Positions 35,301 through 50,300 of a stretch of 64,000 nt of DNA are shown here, in pieces. Each line of letters begins with the position of its first letter. The stretch's first letter is position 1. The position numbers and the translations under genes are program-made. The stretch is from Patella vulgata (lineage: Eukaryota; Mollusca; Gastropoda; Patellidae), in the NCBI RefSeq assembly GCF_932274485.2, contig NC_065882.2, positions 66,625,431-66,689,430 on the forward strand, in the 5' to 3' direction. Under the pieces are notes generated by a model. It did no database searches. It saw nothing but the letters and a program-made list of their open reading frames with translations, and was not told the DNA's origin.

Positions 35301-38300
35301 TAACCTACATCTCGAGATAAGACATCGGGTATGTGCCTATCGGCATGGACCGCAGTAGATTCAACCACACCTGTTCAATTCTTGGTCTACTTGTGGGTAC
35401 GTGTTGATAAGTATTTATCTAGAGCTCCGAGTCTTTACTGGTATCATCCACAAAGCGTAAACCAAGTATAGATTTGGTTTTATTTGTACATTCTAAGTCG
35501 CGTGATTTCATAATGTACCACCAGAATGATTGAAAATACTCATTATCATATCTAAAACGTGACGCGACAGTACAATGGATGCGTGTACCAGTACAGGCAC
35601 AATTTCCGGTACGTATAAAAGACTATACATTGTATATGTCCATTAAAGGAATATGTTGGTGTCCACAGATATTACAATATGTTATAGAACTGGTTAAACA
35701 CATCCGATATATAATTTAAACACAGTGATTTTTGCTACGGCTGACACCAACATTGTCCTTTAATACACGAGCATACCATTTGAAAGTATAAAACAGTACA
35801 CAAAATCCATGTGATGCGAAAACAAATCATTACTTACTGGTATATAAACAGCATTGATATAATCTGTTGTATTAGGAACCGGTATCGTCAAAAGTATTCT
35901 AGTATTTTCATCTAAAAATATATCGTTAAATCTTTTTCTTTTTTACAAAATTTTTATCAACTAAAATACTAGCATGCTAACATTATAGATCGTATACAAG
36001 AATTCGAAAATAATGGGTGTTGGGCATATAATGTGAAAGTGCATACAATCTAGAATTAAGAGAGGTGGCTTGAGATATATTTTAGAAGTCATTGGTATTT
36101 CTGCATATAATGTGAACGTTGCTTTAAGAGGGGTGGCAAGGATTATACTTCCGTTGGAATGAAAATTAAAACCCAAAGATTATTTAAATTATTCTTTATT
36201 GTAGTCAGTTATTAGGTGAATCTAATGCACTTCTATAAAATAAGGCGGTTCTGCGAATATGGTGCTGATTTAATAACCAGGGGGTTCCGGGTTCGATACT
36301 GGTGTTGGCCAAGAAAGTTCTTCGGGATTTTCCTGTCTGCTTTCTCCTTATAAACTATTAACGAACTAACACTCGGTTATGAAAGAAATTTTGTATTTTG
36401 TACTCTAAACATGTGCTTTTTCTAGAAACAAACAAACTGGAAATTTTATATTTTTTTTTTAACTAAATTAATCTCCGACAAAGAAGAGTAAGATAAGAAA
36501 GTCTTAAATGAAGTTATCTTCCATCAATAACTAAACTCTTAACAGAACCATTTCAATTTTCTACAACACCCCTCATAGACGTACGAAACCCGCAATTTGT
36601 CCGGGTATTTCAGGTTCTGCACCCCCCACCCCCCGATTTTATGTATAAATTTATCAGATATTTCTAAATTTATCTTGGTAAGAGGACACCGGTGAAACGT
36701 GAAATAAATACTCTTCATAAAAGGCTTCTGGTTATTCAACATTTGTTAAAGTCACGTCATAATCCAAATGTATAAATAATGAATTGATGTTATACAAACG
36801 TATACAATTTCACACACCGTCTTCTTTATATTATATAATTATTATTATTGGCATACTTATTCAACAAGGAAGTTACTCAAATATCTATTTAATTTTTACA
36901 CACGTGACAGCGTTAAGGAGCATAAAAGGTTTGACTATTCATTTTATTCATGCAAACCAGTGAGGTGTTACAATAGTTACATAGAAATATGTAATACAGC
37001 CGTCTTAATGCAAGGTTCCCACTATCAGGAAAACGCGTTTGCGGCCGTCAAATTTTCCATATAATCTTGGGGAGGGGGCTACACTATAGGCGACCGGCTC
37101 CGCCGTCTGTAACCGGAATTCTTTTCGGGCATTTCAGGTTTTCCCCCGCCCCCACTAACATTCGTCGAGCCTGTACGCCTATGTTTCTCTTTATCAGTGA
37201 CGAAAGACGAAAGGCTCGACAAGGAAATAAACCCGTGTAGTTATCTAGATGTGACGAAAACCGAGGTCCGTGTATACCATTGGCAGCACGTTACAGATTC
37301 CTGTCAAAAATCGAAATAGTGCCACTGTCAAGGCAAAATTGCCCAATAACACATTTCATGGTGTATGCCAGTTTTCCTTATCCCAGTTGATGCAGACAAA
37401 TAAGACATTAAACCCCATGTCATTTCATTTCCATGCAATATTATTTTAAAATAAGTGAGATCACTGCCGCGGTAATACATGTATCTATTAAATGCATGTA
37501 AAACCACAAGCGATTCATATCATGCCAGAATACTCCTTTTGATTTTAAAGAAAAGGGTAAATTTTAAATCTCGAAATAAATAATATTACGTACACGCTAA
37601 TATTGTTGACACTCTATTTTTAATTTTATTTTCTTTCAGTAAAGCTGTAGAATAATCAGCGTCTGTATATTTTGGACAAACCTGGCCCATCATCTACAAT
37701 AAGGCATAAAATTAATGGGTATTTGTCATACTACCAAATTAACTCAATTGTGGGATATGAACCATAACTGTATAACTGCATTGGTTGAAACAAGGAAATA
37801 TTTTACTACGGACAGATGAACAAAACCCATGACCATGGGTCATTAAATATATCACAACAGTCCAGACCGGGATATATTATTTCTACTTGAAATAAGATAA
37901 TATTCCTTGTATAGTCAACATTTATAATTTCTTATAGCTTTCAAGATGCATTATGTAAGGACTAATTCTGCCTATCGCAGGTCTTTATTTTGGCTTCAAA
38001 GTTCAAATGTTATATAAATTATTACTTAGACATTTATTAACATAACAAGTCCAAAATAAACTCTCTAGACAATGAACGCTGCATCTTCCAACACTCATAG
38101 CTGGGCTCAGAATATGTGAATAATGGAAACTCTGAAATTTGATTGGAGATTAGAACTACTTTTTATTGTGACTGGTTAATCACACACCATATAATCCGAA
38201 CTATGTTTCTGACATCTTTTCATTGTCACTAACTTTGGAATCGTCCTCAGGATCAGTTAGATTTTTTGTTTCTTTCTTATACTTGAATATTGGAAAATAA

Positions 38301-41300
38301 TAGTGAACTTACTTCAAACTTTTCTTCTAGTTCACATTTACCAGAACTTTGTTTAACTTTAAGAAGATCTTGATAAACACCTTGATAAGCTGTAACAGTA
38401 GTTGTAGTATCACCAGCTATATACCATTCTAATATAGCTTCATGTAGAAATACATACTGATCCTACAAATATTTTTCATGAAAAATAAACTTTAAACAAA
38501 TCTGAAGAATAATACATAGTCAACCAGATAACACACCTCATTGAACCAGAAATTATACTTCCATGATGCAGGTTTTTCGTACAAAGGGTAAATAATAATA
38601 ATAAAATGTCTTATATAGCGCTAAATTATGTCCTCTGGTCATTTCTAAGCGCTTGGCAATGAGCTTAACTATTGTTCTAGCACATAATATTTGGTAACTA
38701 GAAAGTGTCTTTAGTGTTTACTTAAAACTTGAAAATAGAGATGTCATGTGGATCTGTCGAGGAATACTGAGTTACTCATTGTATCAATACTGAGTTAATT
38801 TTAAACCTATAGAAAGGAATGCAATGGTACTAACATTGATTTAAATTTAATCATATAGAAAGCACCATGCATGGTATTAATACTAGTTTATTTTAATCTT
38901 AAAGAAAACACCATACCTGGTATTAATACTGGGTTGATATTAATCTTTTAAAAACCACCATATATAGTATGAATACTGAGTTGATTCTAAACCTATGGAA
39001 AACACCGCACATGGAATTTTGTTGCATATTATTGAAATGAAAAAATAGTTATAATTTTAAAATGATTTTCAGCTTACATCAGTTTGAACCATATTCGTCC
39101 TTTCTTTTCTCATCTGTGAAACACATTTAAAAACATCAACAGAACCTTCAGCTTTACCTTCATCTATCAGATAATCTAAAGCTAAGAATGTTCCTGTCCG
39201 TCCAATACCAGCACTGAAAAACATGAAACAGATTTAGATATAAATGTATTCGTTAATTTACTATTAATATTCGTATCTCCAATTGAATATGATTAAAAGC
39301 AAATTTAGTTAAAATATGACAAGTTCTATCAATTCTCGTGTTCTTAGTTGTGTTCTGTAAATAACCAATGAAAGTACAACTGTTCTAATCATGCCAATAT
39401 ATCTCCCCAAAATCTGTGTATAAATTTACTCAAGTCCGGTGCATAAGGCAGCCGATATTAGAACTATAATGACGAAACGTTTCCGTCTTCATTAGCCCAG
39501 CTGGGGCAGAACATTAGGACGTTAAACCTCATTTCATTTCATTTCACGATCGGGTTTCTTCATATTAAGACAGTGCTTTAAATATTTACATTATCATGGC
39601 ATTTCCAAACACAGTTTTTGTTATACAACACAGAATTAACGAAACCATTGTATTATATAGGGTCAATCCCCGTTTCGTTTTCATCACTACACACCATCTC
39701 TACGATATTAATCTCTGATAATAAATAATCATACAGATAATAGCGACCCCACAAGATCGGCTTCTTTTGATAACAACAGGTTTATATCAAATATTTAAAA
39801 GCGAACTAACCTACAGTGTACCACCATTGGTCCTGGTTGTGGTGATTTGACTTTAAGTATCTTGTTTCTGAATTCTACCAATGACGCCATATCAGTAGGG
39901 ACACCTTTATCAGGCCATGATGTATAATGACAATGTTTTATTGTCCGAGATCCACACCCATCCTACAGTTTATTTTCAAATATAATATTTTTAACATGAA
40001 ATTACACCCTATTCAATAAACGTATTTGCAAAAGCTTTTAAAAGAGGCTAGGTATACTAAGACCCTGTGTAACGGAATTTTTTGTCTTGCTATTATTATT
40101 ATTATGAATTCCGTTATCGACAACTCGATGGCATCACAAATTTAAGAAGAAGAATTGTCAGAAACGATACTAAAGATAAAACTACAGGATTAGCTTAGGC
40201 TACTTACTTTTGATATTTTCAATGTCCTAATAGTAAAATGGGCCAATACATCCTCTTCAATCAGTTCAATTTTTATCTTTCTGAAAGTCTTTACCTTGCC
40301 GATCGATGGCCAGTATTTTAAACATTTCATCTGTGATTCGAAAGAAAGTAAATAAATAAATTAAAATTTTGCTTTCGGCGCTCTTCAAAAATTGGGCTGA
40401 ACCAGTTTACAATACATCATTCAAACTATTCTATAACCGATCAAATTAACTTGTAACATTATAGCCAAATAATTTATTATAAAATAATTAAAATAATCTA
40501 TTTCTAACAATCAATTTATTATAAAACAATTAAAATAGTCTATTTCTAACAATCAATTTATTATAAAATAATTAAAATAATATATTTCTAACAATCTAAA
40601 GATAAAATATGTTGTATTTTAAAACATCCATATTAAACTTACACCACCGGCTTCGTGTAGATTAGTAACCATAGCAATCTTTCCTGTTTTAACATCCCAA
40701 AGCATCCTAACAAACTCATTGATGTTCACATCATTGTCCTATATATTATATATTTAAATATATTTATTAAAGCTAATGTCAAAATATGACATCAGATGGT
40801 CCATATTATTGAAATTAGTCAATAATTTGCAATGTATATTAAATATTAAACATTACTGCTTTCAAAGGGGTTGGCGATTAACATAATAGAACGTGAACAA
40901 TTTTGGACCACATTCTATCAGGAGAGATTGACGTCAAAATATATTTAATCCTTGGGTGGCATTTAGCGATTGAGCACATTAAAACACAACATATTGTCGA
41001 AAATTATTACTTTTGAATAATGCTTAAAGCCTGAGACTAATTACGCGAATTTAATTTGGATGTAGGTTGGTCAATGTTTTCGCCGCCGAAGTTACCCAGA
41101 CATCTCAGTGGATCTACATCTCTTGGATAAGTCGCATTAAACTAAGTTCACGCTTGCTTCGATGTGCTTTTATCCACGCTGTGTCATTGGAGGTCGCCAT
41201 TTGGTTTGTCATGAGAAACCTGGAACGGTTTTGATTTGCTGATGAATTCTAGGGTTCGCGTTCATCTTCGCCGGAGTGAACACACGAGCTGAACCATATT

Positions 41301-44300
41301 GATATTGGCGAAAGTCGGGCGAAGGTTCAGACACACTAGGCGAAACTCACTGGCGAAGATATGGCCCGAATGGTTCGACCTAAAAATTTGCGTAGTGTAT
41401 CCCAGGCATTACTGTTTCTATACACCAGACATTTGATTCTTAATGCCAAAGACACAATTAATTTCATGCGACATTTTCGCCTTTTGAGTACTCTGCGTTG
41501 CCCGAGTAACTTCGTCTGAAATATGGAACACTCTTTACGAATTTTATGGACATCGAAGATCGGGCGAGTGTCACAGTTCCAGACACACTAGGCGAAATTC
41601 GATGGCGAATGGGTTCGCCTGAATGTTTCACCGTACAAAATTAGCATAATTTATTCTATGTGCTATGCGAACGTTGTTAGGCTTGCACAAATTCCGTTTT
41701 GTACAATCAGATTCGTATGTATAACGCCCATTTGAAGGTTTCAATTACAATATATAAAAATGAAAAAAAAAAAAAAAAAATGATACCCTGTGCCGCGATG
41801 TATTTATTCTTGATGTTTCCATATCCCTACGAATAATGAACACATATTATTGACATATAGTTTATAAAACGGGGTTAACGACATTTCTTTAAAATTCATG
41901 AACAAATATTATTATAAGGTTTATAAAGCGAGACCATAGACATATCCCTACAAATAATGAACATATTATATGGTTTATAAGGTGGGCGTAGAAACATATT
42001 CCTACATTGTCTCGTGTAACATCACTATATATTTGGCGCAATATATCACGGTTGGAGCTGACGTTGACGCGCCATTAACCATTTCATTCAGTCATATCCC
42101 TACATTATAATGAACAAATATTATCATTGTTTATACAGCGAGAGGAAAGACATATTGTTTATACAGCGAGAGGAAAGACATATTCGTAAAAAATAATGAG
42201 CATACCTTATTATATGTATATGTGAAGAGCTGGCAATTGCGCCATGCGCATACACGAATGGAATGTGTGCATTATAAATACACACTATTATTATTATTAT
42301 TATATGGGTTATAAAGCGGGAGCAAACATATCAAGTGACAAGAAGGAAAAGAATCCAGCCGTAATACTAGAATATGTGTCATAATACCAGGTGTGGAAGA
42401 ATTTATTATTATCAATATCGGCCTCTTCATTAGCCCATTCTGTACAGGTAAGTAGGACGTTAAACCTTATTACATTTCATTTCTTAATACCAGCTTAAAA
42501 GAAATGAATTGAGATGGGGTTTAACTTCCTACCTTTCTACACAGACTGTGCACGGTCGGCTTAAAACAGCAATAAGACAGCTAATAATGTAAGCTATACA
42601 CGTAGCAAACATTTCTAACATCTAAAAATATAAAAATATGTATATGTATCTGACCGAGTAATATACTTATTGATATGTTTAGCTTACAGTAATATAACAG
42701 GCGTTGACATAATCTGAAGTGGGGTCATCATTTTCAATATCTAGTTTCACCCGTGTGTGATCAACTGAAACAGAAATAGATATTTAATATTTAAATGGAG
42801 TATTGAACAAATAACCACGACTAACTGCACAATTATTTTGTATTTATCAATATTCTATTGTCGACAACAAAGGAATGGCTAACAAAAAGGCAGTCACGAG
42901 TTTCCTTATAGAAATTTTATTCATGAAAAGATTAATGTGTTTGAGATTACATTGTATTATGTTTCTAATTAGGAAAAAAGGGTGTTTTTGTGAATTCAAC
43001 AAGGAAGAATGTACTTGAATTTAATTCAAGTTATATTTATAGCACGGCTTTCATAAGTTAACAGGTTTAAACTTCGAGACCGCAGGTCGATTTAAACCTG
43101 TTAACGAATGAAGCGTGTTATAAATGACTTGTAACATTGACACCTGCTGAACATGCTTGTTATTATTGCACAGAAAACCCACCCCACTTCTCTATATGAT
43201 TTCTACTAAAACTAGTGTAAACCAGCAAAAGAGTGCAATAACATTGAACATGTCTAGTTATTGCACGGTTTAGCTCCACCCAATCTTACTAGAGGGAAAA
43301 CAATCTGCTTATTCAACGAAAAGAACAAAGGAAGATTTCCCGTCCATGTTACAAATCGTGTTAATAGATCTAACACTTACATGCACATATATTTCTGTAT
43401 CTATTTTTAGGTCGATTTACATCGTTCATACAAACATCAACTGGTGAACACAAGTCTTTTGGCAGTTTCTTGTAAATAATAAAAAAAAGTCCTACTAATT
43501 ACGGACAAGAGCCAACAAGAGCGTTCTTTTTTCAAAAGCGCCCAAGGTATTGCAATAAGCCACCGCTAAGGAAATATATATTGTATATAATATTCTACAT
43601 TTTTTAAAAAAAAAGCGGCGTACTACCGACATGTAAGAACTATACCTTTCGCATGATCAACTTTTATAAAAGTTATGGTAACGCGTGTCAGATAGATATA
43701 TCATATATAAATTATGTAGTTCAATTGAATGAATTAAAGACGATATGCAGGTTGTAAAAACCCATGTGTGTCTCAATAAACCATATTTGTGCATCAATAA
43801 GCCTGATAAAATAACAAACAAGAATCAAGATACGAAATAAATTTACCGACATGAAGCAATATAAGATAAATCTATATAATTATTCTACTTATCATATGTA
43901 AGAATAGTTACGTTTGGATAAATGAAATGAAATGGGGTTTAACGTCCTACTGTTCTGCTCCTATACTGGGCTAATGAAGACGGGCATATGCCATACAGTG
44001 TGCTATGAGGGAAATTTTTGCCCGGGCAGCGGCACTATCGCCTACTCTTATATCGAATTCCAACTGCCAAGGGATCTTTTACGTGCATTCCAATGTATAC
44101 ACGGGACCTCGGTTTTTCGACTCATCCGAAGGACTAGACAGCTGTCATTGTCAGGCCCTCCGTTCTGCACCACTGACAAGGGGAAACCACGTCGGAAAAT
44201 CCAGATGAACTTTCTCGGCCAATGCAGGGATCGAACACTCGACCTCCAGGCTAGCAAGTCAGCGTCTTAACCACCTAGCCACCGTGGCTCCCACGTTTGG

Positions 44301-47300
44301 ATAAATATTATAGAATATATAAACTAACAAACTATGAAATATATATATGCCTCAATATTGAATGCATAATTATGCTGATTTGTCAATTTTTCACTTATCC
44401 ATAATTTTGTCAATTCTTTATGAAATCATTTAAATTTTAGATATGATACTATACAGAATATGCATATCTATAACATATCTGGCATTGTCGACCATATTTC
44501 GCAATAATTTTGGCGCTATGGATAAAAGAACGCGCTTGTGCATGGATGATTGGTGATAAACAATGGTTAGCAACGACAAATTTTTTAAAACATTATATAT
44601 GTACTAATGTCCAAAAGAAAGTATACACTGTGCATTTTGTGCTACATCAACCAAAGTCGTTTTTCCGTGGTATACGGTATTTGGGTAGAATGTCAATTTG
44701 TTTCACATTTTTATTTTGCTTAGAAATGTTCAGTTTGGACGCAAGAGACAAACTCAGTAATGTTTTATCAAATGTTTTTAATCTAAACAAAACTTAGTCA
44801 TACTTTTAGTGTGTATACTTTCTTTTGGACATCAGTACATCCGATGTTACGTTTAATTGGATACAGCCTGCTCAATTAGTCCTTGAGTTGCATTTAACTA
44901 ACGACTGAGCACAATAAAACGCAACACAATTTATCTAGAAAACAATCACTGGTTTGTAAACTTATAACATGATGATGTTTCTATAAGTGTTCTCTTATTG
45001 TTATTGATAACGGTAAGAGAACACTTATAGAAACATCATGCTATATGTTTACAAACCAGTGATTGTTTTTCCATAAAAATTGTGTTCCGCTCAATACAAG
45101 TTGGTTAACCAAACTACTTTAGTTTCATTTTGTTTTATATTCTATATTTCATTATTTAACATTATGGAATCTACAATAGATCTGCCAGCTTTTATCGTAG
45201 ATAAAATAAATGAAACCATAAGTAAATATAAATCAATGATCAATCGGTAACACCATCGATTAATCCTAGAATAGACCATAAATAACAATTACTCTGGTCA
45301 ACAATAGATCATGTGCATAGATTAGAAAGTTACAATTATAATATAGGAACGATTGTTTGTCTGATTTGGCAATACTATTGTAGTTTTTTGCTTGTCCTGT
45401 CCATTGTAACATGTGTCGTGTCACTGGGTTTGTCTTCTGGGTTTCTGGTTGTTTATATGTAGTGTGATTCAACTACACTTACTACTAATAGAGATTGTCT
45501 ATATACAAGAACGATCGCATTTACTATGGTTAACGCGTGCGGGTGAAATCATAAGGTCTGTCATTGAGTCAAGTGGCGTGGTTTCGATTCCCTGCTTGTA
45601 TGTGACAAGGAGTAGGGTCACCTCTCCAACCTCTTAGGTTTTCTCCGGGTCCTCCGGTTTCCTCCCATTGCTAATTATTGAATGAAACCGAACCATATGT
45701 TAGTCCCAAAATGGCCTAATTTGTGTATTCAATTTACCTGATATTCTGGTTTGAAAGATTTTTCTTGTTTTTTTCTTTGAATGGTTTCCCACAAATCCTT
45801 CAGATCGATACAAGTTTTGGATCGTGTAATTTGGATGTTCTGATAAAGACTAGCATCATTAACAAAGACATCTGATCTGACATCATTAACATAAACAGAT
45901 TCTCCATTATCTATGACTTGTTCTATAATATGAGAAACATAAACAGCTTCATTTACGTAAACCGATTCGCGAGTATTATCTTCGTCTGTAAATATCAATC
46001 GTATATAAATAACTTTCATTATAAATATGGTATTCACAGAAACAATATCCCTCTCCCCCCAACTTAATAAAGGCCATAATTAAAACAAACTCTTTAAATA
46101 AAATAATAATTTTTTCAGATAATTGGAAAACCTGATTTACAGGATTAAATTAGAGATTAATAATTAAATATTCCCTCGTTTGTGGCCATCATGTTGTTCG
46201 GCAATCCATTTTAAAGATGCATTAGACATTTATTCACCTGCCAAGCTCATAATCAGTTCTATAAACCATCGATTGGTTGTGAATATGCACGCATTGAAAC
46301 ACGGTTGCGATTTAATAATCGAATTGAAAATGGATGATCAAGACTGTTTATTATCGTAACAACTGTAGCAATAAAAATCGATCCCACGCTTTTCTTCAAA
46401 CAGTTATAACTTCGCTCAGAATGAAGTAATTAGCTATTTTATATTGCTATAGCGAGAGCCGACAGTTCTTTATCCAAATCTCACATAATGTACCGTGAAA
46501 CATTTTCATATTATATTATCAGTTTTAAATGCCAAAACAGCAATAATCTGTGTTTGTGATCCGTCAAGTTCGATTTTACCTGATGTATCGTTTCTAATAA
46601 TCGATTTCGTCAAACTGAAGTTCTCATATTTATTATCTTCAGATTCTAGCCTTGGTGTATTACTTTTATTTCTTTTTCTGCAATAGATATTTTATGTAAT
46701 AGATAAATTACTTTCCGTCAATGAGAAAAACTTAATGTCGAATTTTAATAAAATAGTATTATATATTTGAAAACAACATTAAATCCAATGGAATAAAAAT
46801 GTCACACAAAATAAAAGTTTGCAATCTATGTTAACTTCTAAAATGAGCAGTGGTCTCAGATGTTATGAAACTATATTTATTTGTAGAAACCATATATTTA
46901 TAAAAAGAATTCTTACCTTTTGAACATAACCACACCGACAATAACTAAAACAACAATACCAACTACAACAACCGATACAACAACAGGTAAAATAAGAGAA
47001 TCAGGCCCGGGAGCTGAAATAAAACATGGAGGAAGAATCCCTTTAAAATTTCACTATTATTATTATTTATAGAACATTTAGTTCTGTTCTTCATGTTATT
47101 TGTAGTGAGAATTGACTAGAGTCAAGATTTATAATAGTCTGAATATTAAACACAGAGTTCAGTTAAAGTCCATTCCGAGGATTTCTATTTGATTTGATCT
47201 CCTCACAATTCTATTTGCGTTTCATTTGTTCTGCTATAAGATAATATATCAATTTATAAACAAATATTTTATTCAATAAATATCTGAAATAGGAGTTTAG

Positions 47301-50300
47301 GACCCCATAGGTTTACCGTTCTTCGTAGGCAAAGACTTTGATTATTTATGATCCATTAAACATGTTGCAAATTACCAAATTCAAGCTTCAAAATTTATCG
47401 ACATGATTCAGAAACCTTGCTAGTCGAATTTTACTCAAAATAGGCTTTTTTTCGATTACAAATTTTGTGTGCACCGTTTTCTAAAAATACCCAAACGTCT
47501 GGTTTTATTGATAGTAAGTTATTCTAATAAAGCACATAATTATCGATGTTTTAAAAGGACTTAAAACAACACATAACAAGATAAACGTGATTGAAGATAG
47601 AATCACTTTATTATGATTCTTTGTTTTATAAATTAGAATAATTTTCAAGTACTGTGTAACAGAACTGCAAAAGTATTCTTAAGAATATACTAAGTAAATA
47701 TTTGACTTGGGAGAGTTTGGAAATATTTCAATGTCTTATATTTGTGTTGATTTTGCATCGAAATTTAGCCACTTATTATTCATGTACTTCGAGTTAAAGC
47801 AGTATTTTACAAGAAGGAGAGGTTTAATTTATCTTGCCAGAAGTAACAATGATGTTAAGTCTACGCCTTCCCCTGTCCTACATAGCATCATCCGCCTGCA
47901 ACAAATGTCTCGCCGATACCACTGAAACGAAAACAACTTTATCGTACCATGATCAGCCCTAAGCCGACAAGCATGCAATGAACTGTTAACCAATGAAATG
48001 CCACAAGCATTGAAAGAGATCACACAACTAGTCACGCAAAGAAACTCCACAACCGTCACGAAAGGAGATCAAAGAAATGACCCAGCTACTAACATCCAAG
48101 GGGACCATACCACGGTCTTCAAAGGAAATCACCACAAAGTCACCAATTTACAGAAGAGACGGCCTAATAGTCATTCAAGAAGAACACACAAACGGAATCC
48201 AAAGCGATCACCCCACATTCACCAAAGGATGTTACACAACTTCCTTCAAAAGAGATCATCCAACAACCATCCAAAGAGATCTACCGACAGTCATTCACGG
48301 ATATCACAAACTAAGCAACACATACAATCGATCTACAGTCACCCAAAGAACTAGCATCAATATAAATCATCCAACATTCACACAAGATAACACAACTTGT
48401 ATTAAAAGAGATCAAAGCCGTAAAATATGATCTATTCATTCGATGGTACACTTGGCATGAACCACCTTAATTTAATTTTATTGGGGACGCGGAATAGATG
48501 GTACGCAGACATAAATATAACGTGTCTCATTTATCTAAACGGATCACTTAGCAATTTTGCCTTTTTCTGCTTTCCACATATTGCGAACACTGCATACCTG
48601 CATTACTATAAGCTGAAAGGTGGTATTCGCTTCTAAATTCTATCAGTGTTATAAATCTAAAATATTGTATGAAAACTAAAGGGTCATACGTCAAAAGTGG
48701 AAATTCTGGTCTTAATCAGCAGTAAATCATCTACACAAAGTTGATTAACTAAAAATTGTGGATACCGCTTTATTTAGTTTTTACTTCCTCCTGAAAAATT
48801 AGGATTGCCGACATCACGATATGATATGTCAATGCATCTTCAGATATTTAGTCAATCCCATCTCTGGATTCAGTCAACTATGAAATTACAGAGAAACCAG
48901 GAATGTACAGTTAGTTATGGATTCACATTACGCATATCCCCTTAGATCTCAGATAAAAAAAATCCACTGTGTAGGTATGACATGCATGACTACTATGATT
49001 TTGAAATCAATTTTAATATATATCTTACGTTTAATAGCATGACAAGTATCTCCTGTATAACCTTCTATACATCCAACTAAACCACAACTTCCTCTGGTTA
49101 TTTCACACGATGCATTCTGAGCACAATTTCGACAGGTTTTGATACAATTCTCACCATAAAACCCCCAAGTATAATCTGAAATAATTTACACCTTCTATAC
49201 ATACATATAGGCTACACTATACGAATGGGTAAAGATGTTATATCATCTTTCCTGAATTTCACGATTCTTACATTTTATAACTATTTATGAAATAGGTGAT
49301 TTGAATGGATGACGTTTTCTAGAAGTTTTGGAATATCTGCACCGAAGATATAGATCTTTAAAAAGGAGGGCATTTGGTATGGATTTATATAGAAATATTT
49401 GTACTTGACTACTCATATTGTTAAAGGGGAGTCATAATACATCTGCTTACTTTAATTAAAGAATAGTTTCACGTACAAGACAAACTCGAATCAACGAGTG
49501 TTTTAAACATACTGTAAAATGCAACGTAGAAGTGGACATTGTCTAAATCCCCGTCCCCTCCATCCCCCGCCACTTTGACATTTATGGAACTATATATTAC
49601 GTTTACTTTCTAAATAGCCCATCTTGAAAACAGTATCGGTTGCCCAATTATTTTTCGAATTCAAACCCGCGTATCTTGGTTATATTTATGAAAGAGTAAA
49701 TACTAATTGGAGGTATACATATCTTACTTTTAGAGCAGTCCGTTCACATTTTACAATCCACACAGCCACTGGAACAATCTCCGTTCTCTTATGATAACAG
49801 GAACCAATTCGACAGTTCAAACTACACGTGTAATTACATGATGTTCCATAATATTTGCCATCTTTACATTGAGAACAGTTGTTGCTATCATACTGATCAC
49901 CCCACATTCACCCAAGGATGTCACACAACTTCCTTCAAAAGAGATCATCCAACAACCATCCAAAGAGATCTACCGACAGTCATTAACGGATATCACAAAC
50001 TAAGCAACACATGCAATCGATCTACAGCCACCCAAAGAACTAGCATCAAAATAAATCATCCAACATTCACACAAGATAACACAACTTGCATTAAAAGAGA
50101 TCACCCAACAATCATCAAAGGAAATCTCCCGACACTCACTCACGAAAATCGGGAAGCAAACAAAACAACATATGCAGTCACACAACAATCATCCAAAGGG
50201 ATCATACAACTAACATCAAAGGAAATCACCCAAATGTAATCCAAGGAGGCCATCCAACTTCGGTCAACCAAGGAGATCACAAAACTAGCATACAAACACA

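Larger units (their letters stand above)
48421..49905. repeat. Tandem duplicate of 52040-53480, broken at its right end
   Basis: Shares attcgatggtacacttggca, the EGF exon, its intron and the 3' end of the large EGF exon. It stops at gttgctatcatactgatca, where minisatellite block 2 begins. Confidence 0.9.

Noticed and set aside
40940-40990. Minus-strand words coding NATQG that might be the missing D1 segment
   Set aside because: Part of a dispersed repeat also present at 44870-44930; frame closes on both sides and no splice sites fit.
48000-48430. Overlapping open frames of 117-118 codons in two frames (also 49838-50239)
   Set aside because: Both frames follow the ~30-bp minisatellite; composition is low complexity and there are no splice sites or domains.
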